Assembly: GCF_010501065.1 (NCBI RefSeq)
Contig: NZ_QVMM01000008.1
Span: 1 to 64,000, forward strand
Source of the DNA: Dysgonomonas sp. 216
GTDB lineage: Bacteria; Bacteroidota; Bacteroidia; Bacteroidales; Dysgonomonadaceae
Direction of reading: 5' to 3'
Length of the DNA stretch: 64,000 nucleotides
Part shown: positions 26,081-34,921 of the stretch, one piece after another
Layout: the number at the start of each line of letters is the position of its first letter
How positions within the stretch are numbered: position 1 is the first letter of the stretch
Translations under genes and position numbers: made by a program
Notes under the pieces: generated by a model
Told to the model about the DNA's origin: nothing
Databases searched by the model: none
Seen by the model: only the letters and a program-made list of their open reading frames with translations

Positions 26081-27079
26081 TTATTTTTCTTTATAAACAA
26101 CCTCTAATACTGTTTGCCCTACGGCTTTCAAAGTTGCTTTGCTAATATTGCTCATATCATCATTTTGAGTATGCCAATACCACCCAAAACCCGAAGAGGT
26201 GCTTTTGTCGTATTGTATAATATCTATACTGGGAACATTCAAATTAGTATTTACCGGTATATGATCGTCCATTATTGCTCCGCCTTTTTTGTCGACAAAA
26301 TGTTTTCCATATCCTAACATACGTGCAGTGCTCCAAATCTTTTCTATTACTTCCGACGCGTAATACATCGAAAATTCTTCTTTTAAGAATGTAGCATCGG
26401 GAGCACCAACCATATCCAATAGAATACCATATCTTGCACTATACCCCGATACGTGAGGATTCTTAGACCAATGCTGAGATCCCAAACACCACCAATTGCC
26501 GGGAACATCGTCCATAAACTCAGGAACTCCATTATCTTCGGCATCAAAAAATATAATATCAACACCTACCGATGGCAATTGTTGTTGAAGCACACGCGCA
26601 ACCTCAAGTAAAACTCCTACGCCACTGGCTCCATCGTTCGCTCCTAAAACAGGGTTTCTATGATTATCGGGGTTTGGATCACGATCCGATACAGGACGCG
26701 TATCCCAATGTGCAAACAAAAGAACACGCACATCATTATCTTTATTATACGAACCTATAATGTTGCGTGCTTTCATTACAGTTTCATCATAGGCCTTCAG
26801 GTCTACTCTTTGCTCTATTACATCTGCACCGAAACGTTTTAGTTCAGTTACCAGATAGTCTCCACATTCAACATGTTCTTTAGTATTAGGCACACGCGGA
26901 CCGAAAGAAACCTGTTTGTCGACATAACTGTAAGCACTGTCGGCATTAAAATCAGGCGATATTTTCTGATAACTTATCGGTGCTTCGGGTTTACCTGTCG
27001 TGGTTTTGTTTCCACACGAACAAGCTAAAAAACACCCCGAAAGAAAAACAGCGCAAATATTTTTTAAATTCATAATCAT
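26081..27079 (-). CDS. M28-family lipoprotein, probable glutaminyl-peptide cyclotransferase
   Basis: A 332-aa zinc enzyme. The N-terminus is a lipoprotein signal with LSGC at 13-16 (FLAC at 17-20 is an alternative). Zinc-ligand motifs are visible: HWDTRP, GANDGASG and FFDAEDNG, and later DDHIPV and WHTQNDDM. The order and the GSQHW motif resemble type II glutaminyl cyclases of Bacteroidota, which convert N-terminal Gln of exported proteins to pyroglutamate, more than M28 aminopeptidases. Many proteins exposed by signal peptidase I in this phylum begin with Gln (several in this window do), so this role would fit. It starts a four-gene operon. Confidence 0.88.
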   Translation of the reverse strand: MIMNLKNICAVFLSGCFLACSCGNKTTTGKPEAPISYQKISPDFNADSAYSYVDKQVSFGPRVPNTKEHVECGDYLVTELKRFGADVIEQRVDLKAYDETVMKARNIIGSYNKDNDVRVLLFAHWDTRPVSDRDPNPDNHRNPVLGANDGASGVGVLLEVARVLQQQLPSVGVDIIFFDAEDNGVPEFMDDVPGNWWCLGSQHWSKNPHVSGYSARYGILLDMVGAPDATFLKEEFSMYYASEVIEKIWSTARMLGYGKHFVDKKGGAIMDDHIPVNTNLNVPSIDIIQYDKSTSSGFGWYWHTQNDDMSNISKATLKAVGQTVLEVVYKEK

Positions 27080-27093
27080 AGAGATTGAAAGTA

Positions 27094-27101
27094 CAAAGAT
27101 A
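27094..27101 (-). promoter_or_regulatory. Promoter -7 element for the cyclase-sufE-DUF2809-U32 operon
   Basis: CAAAGATA on the plus strand, TATCTTTG on the minus strand, 15 bases upstream of the first start codon. No TTTG at the expected -33 distance. Confidence 0.55.
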
Positions 27102-27171
27102 CAGGAATGAACGCAAAATATAAAATAATGAAGTTAAGTAAAGCAAACAAGATTCTTATTAAGGCATACAA

Positions 27172-27209
27172 AAACGGGCTACTATTGATATTTTAATAGT
27201 AGCCCGTTT
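27172..27209. terminator. 15-bp hairpin terminator after the small hypothetical gene
   Basis: AAACGGGCTACTATT (27172-27186) pairs perfectly with AATAGTAGCCCGTTT (27195-27209). The T tails are short on both strands, but the GC-rich core and position 18 bases past the stop of the minus-strand gene fit a terminator. Confidence 0.75.
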
Positions 27210-27226
27210 ATTATTCGTTAAATAGA

Positions 27227-27391
27227 TTATCCCCTATCGCTAAGATTTTTATCTATATTAATTCTATCATTTGCTTCTTCAACTTCTTTTTCTGTTGCTT
27301 CTTTTGGTTTTATTATATCTTTCTCGTTCAGCAAACTTTTATTAACCTGCTCAAAAGCATTTTTATCTTTGTTGTTTTTTCCCTCCTCCAT
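27227..27391 (-). CDS. Small charged hypothetical protein
   Basis: A 54-aa, highly charged, Lys/Glu/Asn-rich protein without hydrophobic segments (MEEGKNNKDK at the start). The frame is open for 32 more codons upstream, but those are Tyr/Leu-rich and unlike the rest, so the internal ATG at 27391 is preferred. It has its own strong terminator, which supports real expression. No family recognised. A spurious ORF cannot be excluded. Confidence 0.5.
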   Translation of the reverse strand: MEEGKNNKDKNAFEQVNKSLLNEKDIIKPKEATEKEVEEANDRINIDKNLSDRG

Positions 27392-27510
27392 AAATAATTG
27401 TTTTTTTATTCTCACTTCTATATTTTTTAAACAATAAAACTGATAATAATGTTCTGATACTAAATAATTATCTACCAAATAGAGCATCTTTAATAAAAGA
27501 GTGAAAACAA

Positions 27511-27541
27511 TAAAAAACCGACCTCGTTTCCGAAGTCGGTT
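27511..27541 (-). terminator. Terminator of the structured RNA
   Basis: AACCGACTTCG and CGAGGTCGGTT on the minus strand (11 positions, one mismatch) around a GAAA loop, followed by a run of T (complement of 27512-27515 and beyond). It is one of the best intrinsic terminators in the window. Confidence 0.88.
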
Positions 27542-27754
27542 ATATAAGAAAGTCGTACCGATAGATAAAGCCGAAACTCCTAAAAACAGGATTTGAGTGC
27601 CGCGGTCCTTTGTAATTCACTGTGCCTCGAAAGACAATCCCGAAGGATGTGACCCGCCATTGGAATCGCTAAGCTTGTCTCGGTGCTTTTTATTAATTGA
27701 TGAGTTTCCCAATCGATCAGCACGACTTTTATTTCATTCATCAAGCTTATTTTC
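27511..27754 (-). ncRNA. Structured small RNA, 6S-like candidate
   Basis: A stand-alone transcript of about 245 nt with an excellent promoter (27760-27791) and an intrinsic terminator (27511-27541) and no credible ORF. Its ends form a long helix: bases 27712-27729 pair with 27549-27566 over 18 positions with one mismatch and two G-U pairs. Inside it, GAAACTC and GAGTTTC (27702-27708 with 27573-27579) form a second helix next to a small hairpin (27578-27591), opening into an AT-rich bubble and an apical part with a TTCG-capped hairpin. A rod with a central bubble and a side hairpin on the 3' strand is the shape of 6S RNA, the RNA polymerase decoy. The identification rests on shape alone. Confidence 0.6.
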
Positions 27755-27759
27755 TATAT

Positions 27760-27791
27760 CAAATATAGCACAAACTTTTGAGTTGTGCAAA
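27760..27791 (-). promoter_or_regulatory. Strong promoter of the structured RNA
   Basis: On the minus strand TTTG (27788-27791), exactly 20 bases, then TATATTTG (27760-27767). It is a full match to the Bacteroidota sigma-factor consensus. It begins 4 bases after the stop codon of the FeoB-associated gene. Confidence 0.85.
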
Positions 27792-27794
27792 CAA

Positions 27795-27959
27795 TCAACT
27801 TCTTATTTTCACATTTTTCGACACGCTACAGTGACAACTCACACAGCCACAGTTACCTGCCTTAGATTGACTTCTTACAAAAAAGAAATTGTACACATGG
27901 TATAACACTATGCCCAGCACAACAATACCAATAATGCCAACTATTATTTCTTGTACCAT
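27795..27959 (-). CDS. FeoB-associated Cys-rich membrane protein
   Basis: A 54-aa protein directly downstream of the FeoAB gene. It starts MVQEIIVGIIGIVVLG, has one membrane segment (about 5-22), and ends in a basic, Cys-rich tail with CGCVSCHC (four Cys and one His within eight residues). This is the layout of the FeoB-associated family (pfam12669), thought to assist ferrous iron transport at the membrane. The stop codon of feoAB is 84 bases upstream of its start, so the two are probably co-transcribed. It is too short to be caught by a 60-residue ORF cut-off. Confidence 0.88.
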   Translation of the reverse strand: MVQEIIVGIIGIVVLGIVLYHVYNFFFVRSQSKAGNCGCVSCHCSVSKNVKIRS

Positions 27960-28043
27960 ACCGTTAAACTCCTTATTTAATTAATGTGCTTTATTTAAAT
28001 ATTAAACAAAAACGAGAGGAAAGAGTTCACTCCTCATGCTGAT

Positions 28044-30518
28044 TTATTGAATAAACAAACTACCTAACTGATACACTACAAACGATATACACCATGCCAA
28101 TAAAGTAGTGTACACAATACTAAACATGCCCCATTTCCACGATCCCGATTCTTCCTTTATTGCGGCGATGGTAGCCACACAAGGAAAATAAATAAGAACA
28201 AATAAAAGAAACGATATTACAACTAATGGTGTAAAAGTAGAGCTTCCATCAGAATGGGTATCACTTAATAAACGATCGGGTAATGAATCGGTACTATCGG
28301 GGTTCCCTGTATATAATACACCTAGCGTGCTCACAACAACCTCTTTTGCCGCCATACCTGTAACCAAACTGATACTTATTTTCCAATCGAAACCTAAGGG
28401 TGCCATTATAGGTTCTATAAATTTACCGATACGTCCGATATACGAATTTTCCTGTTTTTCTATGCTGTAATTAACTTCTAGTTCACTAATCCGCTCCTCT
28501 TTCTGTTCTTCGTTAATAAGCTTTTGCACATACTCGTTTTCAATCACAGTTAAGTGGTTTTCATACAACTGTTCACGCTCCTTATCTAATGGGAAATATC
28601 CGAGAAACCATATTATAATAGATGCGATAAGAATAACACCTCCCATCTTGCGTAAATACTGGCGAGCTTTATCCCACATATGTATAATAACCGACCGAAG
28701 GGTTGGCATGCGATATGGCGGAAGCTCCATTACAAAAGGCGTATCTTCTTTCTTAAAAAGAAATTTTTTGAATATTCGTGCAGAAATTACGGCCAATAAT
28801 ATTCCGAAAATATAGAGCCCAAACAACACTAACCCTGCATGCTTTTCAAAAAATACTCCAATAAACAATATATAAACAGGCAATCGGGCGCTACACGACA
28901 TAAACGGATTTACCAGCATAGTTATCATTCTGCTGCTACGGCTCTCAATTGTACGGGTAGCCATAATGGCCGGAACATTGCAACCAAAACCCATAATCAA
29001 CGGGATGAACGATTTTCCGTGAAGCCCCATTTTATGCATTACCTTATCCATTATAAAAGCTGCGCGAGCCATATACCCCGAGTCTTCCATAAACGAAATA
29101 AACGCGTACAATATCATAATATTGGGAAGAAAAACAATAACGCCTCCTACTCCACCTATAATTCCGTCAACAAGTAAATCTTTCAACATGCCACTAGGCA
29201 TAGCCCCCTTCAATGTTTCCGACAGCCAAGCAACCCCGCCTTCTATCCATTCCATCGGATATCCACCAAGAATAAAGGTACATTCGAACATAACCCACAT
29301 AAAGAGGAAGAACAATGGAAACCCCCAATACCTATGGGTAACAATTGTATCAAGATTACGGGTTAGCTCCGATTGTTTTAGTTTTTCCTTCAACGTTTCT
29401 TTCAGGGCTCCGGTTATATATCCGTAACGAGCATTTGTAATAACCGACTCCGTATCTTCTTTTAATGTTTCTTCTATATCTTTTATTTCGGCATTACTTA
29501 TGTCTATTATTTTGCCCCCATTATTCAGATTTTTCACATAATGTTCTATATCCGAATCTTTTTCCAGAAGCTTTATCGAGACATACCTCTGAGGGAACTC
29601 CAATAACCCATTAGAATGTTTATCCAACTCTATATTCAGACGGCTGATCGCATTTTCCAAAGTATTGCCGTAGTATATACGTACACGTTTAACTACGGGA
29701 TCAATATCTTCATACACACGTATAACAGCATCAAATAATTCAGGAATCCCCATTCCGGTTTTACTTACTGTAGGGACTATAGGTATACCAATAAGTTCTG
29801 ATAATTTAATGTAATCTAATTCGCTGCCGCTTTCCAGCAACTCATCATACATATTCAGGTCGATAACCATCGGCACCATCATATCAATAAGCTCTGTTGT
29901 AAGATACAGATTACGTTCTAAATTTGAGGCTGCTACTACATTTATTATTACATCGGGTTTTTCTTCTACAATAAACTTTCGCACATAAAGCTCTTCTGGT
30001 GTATATGCCGATATGGAATAAGTTCCGGGCAAATCTACAATAGTAAACTTATACCCTTTATGCTTGAATATACCTTCTTTCGAATCGACGGTTACACCGC
30101 TATAATTACCTACATGTTCGTGTGCTCCCGATGCGATATTGAATAACGAAGTTTTTCCGGCATTAGGATTTCCGACTAAGGCAACCTTTATTTCCTTCGA
30201 TCCATTAATGTTTTTCTTTGAAACCAAGTGTTCTTCCCGAGAAGATGAACGGCTAAATAAACTTTCTTGTTCTATTTTATTTATAACAGCATCCTCAGGA
30301 TATATCACTTCAATTAGTTGAGATTCACTTCTACGAAGCGAAACCTCATAATCCATTATTTTGTATTTAATAGGATCTTTTAATGGGGCATTTAATATTA
30401 CAGTCACCGTTTTTCCTTTAATGAATCCCATCTCAAGAATACGTTTACGGAATGCTCCACTCCCATTCACCTTTACTATAATACCCTTTTCCCCAGTCTT
30501 TAAATCAGAAAGAACCAT
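28044..30518 (-). CDS. feoB: Ferrous iron transporter, FeoA-FeoB fusion
   Basis: Inner-membrane Fe(II) uptake protein, about 824 aa. Residues 1-74 are a FeoA (SH3-like) domain, then after a Ser/Lys-rich linker comes the FeoB G domain with G1 GNPNAGKTS (116-124) and G3 DLPG (162-165), then the helical bundle and the membrane part with Gate motifs (about 440-820). The fusion of FeoA to FeoB is characteristic of Bacteroidota. The frame extends 37 codons upstream of the ATG at 30518, but the extension is hydrophobic and not part of the family, so the internal start (MVLSDLKTGE) is chosen. A partial -7 (CATCTTTG on minus, 30557-30564) is upstream. No Fur box could be identified with confidence. 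Confidence 0.95.
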   Translation of the reverse strand: MVLSDLKTGEKGIIVKVNGSGAFRKRILEMGFIKGKTVTVILNAPLKDPIKYKIMDYEVSLRRSESQLIEVIYPEDAVINKIEQESLFSRSSSREEHLVSKKNINGSKEIKVALVGNPNAGKTSLFNIASGAHEHVGNYSGVTVDSKEGIFKHKGYKFTIVDLPGTYSISAYTPEELYVRKFIVEEKPDVIINVVAASNLERNLYLTTELIDMMVPMVIDLNMYDELLESGSELDYIKLSELIGIPIVPTVSKTGMGIPELFDAVIRVYEDIDPVVKRVRIYYGNTLENAISRLNIELDKHSNGLLEFPQRYVSIKLLEKDSDIEHYVKNLNNGGKIIDISNAEIKDIEETLKEDTESVITNARYGYITGALKETLKEKLKQSELTRNLDTIVTHRYWGFPLFFLFMWVMFECTFILGGYPMEWIEGGVAWLSETLKGAMPSGMLKDLLVDGIIGGVGGVIVFLPNIMILYAFISFMEDSGYMARAAFIMDKVMHKMGLHGKSFIPLIMGFGCNVPAIMATRTIESRSSRMITMLVNPFMSCSARLPVYILFIGVFFEKHAGLVLFGLYIFGILLAVISARIFKKFLFKKEDTPFVMELPPYRMPTLRSVIIHMWDKARQYLRKMGGVILIASIIIWFLGYFPLDKEREQLYENHLTVIENEYVQKLINEEQKEERISELEVNYSIEKQENSYIGRIGKFIEPIMAPLGFDWKISISLVTGMAAKEVVVSTLGVLYTGNPDSTDSLPDRLLSDTHSDGSSTFTPLVVISFLLFVLIYFPCVATIAAIKEESGSWKWGMFSIVYTTLLAWCISFVVYQLGSLFIQ

Positions 30519-30828
30519 CTTTATAACAGGTTTTCTTGTTTTACTTTTTGACAGTGCAAAGATGGCAATTTTACAGCAATCCATCACAACAAATACACCT
30601 TTATTTATATTAATTATAAATAAGAGCAACAGAAGGACTGTTTATTTTATGTATACTATTTATATATAATGCATTGATGCTACAAAAAAACTCGTTTCTC
30701 AACTTCTTTACCTTTACCAATCAACTATTTACTATTTATCCTCCCCCCAATCGAAGAGATGGTATCGTCTGAAAAGTTTGCTTTTTTATTTGCTTTTTCA
30801 TCATATCATTAGTTCCGTATTTATTATA

Positions 30829-30860
30829 CTTGCAGAAATGGTAAAGATATACTACCTTTC
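30829..30860 (+). promoter_or_regulatory. Probable promoter of the beta-barrel protein gene
   Basis: CTTG (30829-30832), 20 bases, then TACCTTTC (30853-30860), one base off the -7 consensus. It supports a start codon downstream at 30892 rather than the longer frame. Confidence 0.5.
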
Positions 30861-30891
30861 GCCTCCTGAAAACATCTATAAACACAATGTT

Positions 30892-31500
30892 ATGAAACAA
30901 GCATTAATGGTTATTCTTCTTACATTTTTCGTAACAACCTGTTACGCTCAATGGAGATTAGAACTTCCTGAAAACTATCCCCGTCAAAAACAACAAACAA
31001 AAAAAGCTGTACAGCAAAAACAAGCCACACCTTGGTTCGACAAATCGAAATTAACTTTTGGAGGACAACTGGGTGCACACTTCGGAGATTATACTCTTAT
31101 AAACATTGCCCCTCAGGTTGGTTATAATTTCTCCCAATATTTTAATGCCGGATTGGGGTTCACTTATACTCACTGGAACGAAAAATATTATCTAAATTCC
31201 GAAAAGTATAAAGAAATAAATAACTTTTTCGGATTCAATGTATATGGTCGCTTCTATCCTATCAGTAACATAGTTCTTATGGTTCAACCCGAGATCAACA
31301 GGGTTTGGCAAAAAATCAAAGATGATAACCGGGATACAACAATAGAGAAAGACGAAACATTTGTTCCGGCATGTGTTGTCGGGGCCGGATTACGCCTCGG
31401 ACCCATTTCGGCCATGCTACAATACGATGTTGTTCAACACGATAAAACACCTTACGGACGAAACATTTTTTACAGCATGGGCTATACTTTTAACTTCTGA
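30892..31500 (+). CDS. Outer membrane beta-barrel protein
   Basis: A 202-aa protein from the ATG at 30892, with a signal peptide (MKQALMVILLTFFVTTCYAQ, cleavage after YAQ or YA) and then a short Lys/Gln-rich stretch. The rest alternates aromatic and polar residues in strand-length blocks (LTFGGQLGAHFG, APQVGYNF, GLGFTYTHW, GFNVYGRFYP, MLQYDVV) and ends in a C-terminal Phe (MGYTFNF), all typical of a small eight-stranded barrel. The longer upstream frame would overlap the promoter. Function unknown. It shares a bidirectional terminator with parE. Confidence 0.88.
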   Translation: MKQALMVILLTFFVTTCYAQWRLELPENYPRQKQQTKKAVQQKQATPWFDKSKLTFGGQLGAHFGDYTLINIAPQVGYNFSQYFNAGLGFTYTHWNEKYYLNSEKYKEINNFFGFNVYGRFYPISNIVLMVQPEINRVWQKIKDDNRDTTIEKDETFVPACVVGAGLRLGPISAMLQYDVVQHDKTPYGRNIFYSMGYTFNF

Positions 31501-31539
31501 TATTAAAACAATCTATTGAACAATTATTTACTTATATAT

Positions 31540-31573
31540 ACAACAAACGGGCTTAAAAAAGCCCGTTTGTTGT
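31540..31573. terminator. Bidirectional terminator between convergent genes
   Basis: ACAACAAACGGGCTT (31540-31554) pairs perfectly with AAGCCCGTTTGTTGT (31559-31573) around AAAA, a 15-bp stem serving the barrel gene and parE, which converge here. Confidence 0.88.
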
Positions 31574-31591
31574 TATAATGAACACCTAAAT

Positions 31592-33454
31592 TTAGATTTC
31601 TTCTTCGTCTACAACCAGATTATCAATAATGAAAACCTGACGCTCGGGAGTGTTTTTCCCCATGTAAAAATTCAACATTTCTTTTACCAGGTCTTCTTTT
31701 TTCATCGTTACCCTATCAAGGCGTATATCCTTACCTATGAAGTGAACAAATTCGTCGGGCGATATCTCTCCCAATCCTTTAAACCTCGTGATTTCGGGAT
31801 TTGCTCCAAGCTTGCTTATTGCCGCAATTCTTTCTTCCTCTGTGTAGCAATAAATAGTTTCTTTTTTATTACGTACACGGAACAAAGGAGTCTGCAAAAT
31901 ATAAACGTGATTCTTCTTCACTAAATCAGGAAAAAACTGAAGAAAAAATGTCAACAACAGTAAACGAATGTGCATACCATCGGTGTCGGCATCTGTTGCT
32001 ATAATCACCTTATTATAGCGTAGTCCGTCGAGCCCCTCTTCGATATTTAATGCCGCCTGAAGCAAATTAAATTCTTCATTTTCGTATACAATTTTCTTTG
32101 TCAACCCATACGAATTTAAAGGTTTACCCCGTAAACTGAATACAGCTTGCAAATTCGGATTCCGGCTTTTTGTTATCGATCCACTGGCTGAATCTCCCTC
32201 CGTTATAAATATACATGTATCTTCGCGCTGATCGCCTTTTGCGTCGTTATAATGAAGGCGGCAGTCCCTTAATTTTTTATTATGTAAGTTTGCTTTCTTT
32301 GCTCGTTCGCGCGCCAATTTTGTTACTCCGGCAATAGCCTTGCGCTCTTTTTCCGACTCCAAAATCTTTTTCAATAAAATATCGGTAGTCTCAGCATCCT
32401 TATACAGGTAATTATCGAGTTCTTTTTTCAGAAAATCGCCGATAAACTTCTGTATTGAAGGACCATTTGGACCTATATCTTTCGATCCCAGTTTTGTTTT
32501 CGTCTGCGATTCGAAAATCGGTTCTTCAACCTTTATACTTATTGCAGCAACTATACCGTTACGAATATCTGCATAATCGAAGTTTTTATTATAGTGTTCT
32601 TTTATCACACGCGAAAGAGCCTCCCGAAAAGCCGATTGATGCGTTCCGCCCTGTGTTGTATGTTGCCCGTTTACAAACGAATAATACTCTTCGCCATATT
32701 GATTTGTATGTGTTATAGCTACTTCAATATCAGTATCTTTAAAGTGGATTATTGGATACAAACTATCGGATGTCATCGTATCATTCAATAAATCAACTAA
32801 CCCGTTCTTCGATAAGAATTTTTTGCCGTTATAAACAATTGTCAGACCCGTATTCAAAAAAACATAATTCTTTAACAGGCTCTCAACATATTCGTCTCTG
32901 TAATGATAATTGGAAAAAATGGTGTCATCCGGAATAAATTTAACAAACGTACCATTATCCTCCGATGTCGTTTCCAGAGCTATTTCATTCTCTACAATAG
33001 CTTTTCCGTATTGTACAGAGGTTGTTTGTCCATCCCTGAAACTTTGAATATAGAAATACGAAGACAATGCATTCACAGCTTTAATACCTACCCCATTAAG
33101 TCCTACCGACTTTTTAAAAGCTTTAGAGTCGTATTTAGCTCCGGTATTCATTTTCGACGACACATCTTTCACTTTACCTAAAGGAACACCTCGTCCGTGG
33201 TCACGAACACTTACAATACCTTCATCAATAGTTACTTCAACGGTTTTACCAAAACCCATCATATATTCGTCGATAGCATTATCAAGTACTTCTTTTAATA
33301 GTACATACACACCATCGTCAGCAGACGAACCGTCGCCAAGCTTACCGATATACATACCCGGACGACGACGAATATGTTCCTGCCAATCGAGGGTTTTAAT
33401 GTCATCGTCAGAGTAGTTAGCCATACCCTGCAAATTATCGTCTAGTTCTTCCAT
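31592..33454 (-). CDS. parE: DNA topoisomerase IV subunit B
   Basis: ATPase subunit of a type IIA topoisomerase, 620 aa. The GHKL ATPase fold shows [28 protein letters not shown] and [11 protein letters not shown]. The Toprim domain has [10 protein letters not shown] and the acidic [11 protein letters not shown], and the family C-terminal GLGEISPDE motif follows. It lacks the long insertion of Gram-negative GyrB. ParE is chosen over GyrB because of the length and the overall match to the Bacteroidota ParE type. No parC is adjacent in the window. It may share a transcript with the GNAT gene 56 bases upstream. Confidence 0.93.
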   Translation of the reverse strand: MEELDDNLQGMANYSDDDIKTLDWQEHIRRRPGMYIGKLGDGSSADDGVYVLLKEVLDNAIDEYMMGFGKTVEVTIDEGIVSVRDHGRGVPLGKVKDVSSKMNTGAKYDSKAFKKSVGLNGVGIKAVNALSSYFYIQSFRDGQTTSVQYGKAIVENEIALETTSEDNGTFVKFIPDDTIFSNYHYRDEYVESLLKNYVFLNTGLTIVYNGKKFLSKNGLVDLLNDTMTSDSLYPIIHFKDTDIEVAITHTNQYGEEYYSFVNGQHTTQGGTHQSAFREALSRVIKEHYNKNFDYADIRNGIVAAISIKVEEPIFESQTKTKLGSKDIGPNGPSIQKFIGDFLKKELDNYLYKDAETTDILLKKILESEKERKAIAGVTKLARERAKKANLHNKKLRDCRLHYNDAKGDQREDTCIFITEGDSASGSITKSRNPNLQAVFSLRGKPLNSYGLTKKIVYENEEFNLLQAALNIEEGLDGLRYNKVIIATDADTDGMHIRLLLLTFFLQFFPDLVKKNHVYILQTPLFRVRNKKETIYCYTEEERIAAISKLGANPEITRFKGLGEISPDEFVHFIGKDIRLDRVTMKKEDLVKEMLNFYMGKNTPERQVFIIDNLVVDEEEI

Positions 33455-33510
33455 ATATATTTATAAATGCTTTTTATTAGTTAGTTGCTCAATCCACTGA
33501 TATTGTATTA

Positions 33511-34641
33511 TTATATATTCTTCATATATGCCCGACGTACTTTATGACGTTCTGCATTAAAGCCATCCCACAAAGATGCTACTTTGTCGTTCATTTCCAG
33601 TTCGGGATTCGATTCTGCATATCTGAACCCACACTTATGTGCCGAAGGTATAAAATCGTCGAATATTATGGCATTTACACCTTTTCCCTGATATTCGGGC
33701 GCTACTCCTACAAGCATAAGATCGATAACCGGGTTCTTTTTACCTTTTAAGTCCTTCAATAAGTAATACCAGCCAAAAGGGAACAATTTACCTTTCGCCT
33801 TTTGTAAAGCTTTCGACAAATTAGGCACACCAATACCAAAAGCAACAATTTCGTCAGTATCTTCCTTCACTATTAACGAAACAACATCCCATCTGAGAAG
33901 AGGAACGTACATCTTCACATAATAATCGATCTGTTTTTTAGTTAGTGGAGCAAAGCCATATAAAGGCTCATAAGCCCTATTCAGCAGATGAAAAAGCTTA
34001 TCGACATAAGGAGTTATTTGTTTAAGGCTTTCAAACTTCAAAACTTTCAGCCCAAATTTCTTTTTCACAATCTCAGCAATACGCCTATGCCTATCGGGAG
34101 TGCTTTCAGGTACAGGAATATAATACTCATTCCAATCAACTTCTTTTTCAAACCCCAGACGTTCTATCTGATCTTTATAATACGGATAACTATACACAGT
34201 CGACATTGTAGAAATCTTATCAAAGCCTTCTATCAGTAAGCCTTCGTAGTCAAGGTCGGTAAATCCCATTGGGCCTTGAATATTGTTCATGCCCTTACTC
34301 TTCGCCCAACTGATAGCAGCATCGAAAAGAGCATCTACAACTTCATTATCATCTATAAAGTCGACAAAACTAAAACGGGCACTTTTTCGCTCCCATATTT
34401 TATTCGCTTGATGATTTATTATGGCGGCTATACGTCCTACAACTTCGTTATTCCTATACGCTAAAAACAGCTGCATTTCGCAAAAATCGAAAGCCGGATT
34501 TTTCTTCTCATCCAGCGTTCCTAATTCGTCAAGTATTAATGAAGGTACATAGTAGGGATTTCCTGCATAAAGTTTTATTGGAAATTTCACAAACTTTCGT
34601 CTCGAAGCTTTATCATTAGCCTCTATTATAGTTACTGACAT
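33511..34641 (-). CDS. GNAT-like acyltransferase family protein
   Basis: A 376-aa protein of the two-lobed GNAT type common in Bacteroidota. The N-terminal part has the motif VVGRIAAIINHQ (about 56-67) and QGPMGFTDLDYEG (about 121-133). The C-terminal lobe contains the acetyl-CoA loop-like VGVAPEYQGKGVNAI (about 308-322) and ends with AYMKNI. The substrate is unknown. Its promoter element is TATCTTTG. It is followed by parE on the same strand. Confidence 0.82.
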   Translation of the reverse strand: MSVTIIEANDKASRRKFVKFPIKLYAGNPYYVPSLILDELGTLDEKKNPAFDFCEMQLFLAYRNNEVVGRIAAIINHQANKIWERKSARFSFVDFIDDNEVVDALFDAAISWAKSKGMNNIQGPMGFTDLDYEGLLIEGFDKISTMSTVYSYPYYKDQIERLGFEKEVDWNEYYIPVPESTPDRHRRIAEIVKKKFGLKVLKFESLKQITPYVDKLFHLLNRAYEPLYGFAPLTKKQIDYYVKMYVPLLRWDVVSLIVKEDTDEIVAFGIGVPNLSKALQKAKGKLFPFGWYYLLKDLKGKKNPVIDLMLVGVAPEYQGKGVNAIIFDDFIPSAHKCGFRYAESNPELEMNDKVASLWDGFNAERHKVRRAYMKNI

Positions 34642-34689
34642 CTATTTTTCTGAATATATAATTAAATTGTCTATCTCTCCTATCAAGTA

Positions 34690-34697
34690 CAAAGATA
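34690..34697 (-). promoter_or_regulatory. Promoter -7 element for the GNAT gene
   Basis: CAAAGATA on the plus strand, 49 bases upstream of the start codon. The rest of the 280-base divergent gap to ettA holds only a plus-strand -7 element at 34865-34872. Confidence 0.55.
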
Positions 34698-34864
34698 CAA
34701 TTTTATTTAGGTATGTAAAAATGAAAAAAATCAGATTATTTTGTATTTTTTATCGAGCCGAAAACAAGTATATTTCTCACTTTTCGGCAATGTTTCATAT
34801 TCTAAAAATCGTGAAACTTAGGAATAAATACATAATCAAAAAAAATGATTATTTTTTATTTCAT

Positions 34865-34872
34865 TATATTTG
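34865..34872 (+). promoter_or_regulatory. Promoter -7 element for ettA
   Basis: TATATTTG, a perfect TAnnTTTG match, 50 bases before the ettA start. No TTTG at the -33 distance; that region is A/T-rich. Confidence 0.55.
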
Positions 34873-34921
34873 TATACTATAAACAACGATTAATATATAA
34901 CAAACTACATATCAACAAATT

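Noticed and set aside
27597..27905. A 102-codon plus-strand frame over the structured RNA and the FeoB-associated gene
   Set aside because: It runs antisense to both of these better supported features and has no family-like sequence.
30519..30629. 37-codon N-terminal extension of the FeoAB protein
   Set aside because: It is hydrophobic and precedes a FeoA domain that should begin at MVLSDL. It also overlaps the probable promoter.
34667..34882. A 71-codon plus-strand frame in the gap before ettA
   Set aside because: It overlaps the GNAT promoter and the ettA -7 element, and the protein is a low-complexity Lys/Ile/Phe mixture with no recognisable feature.
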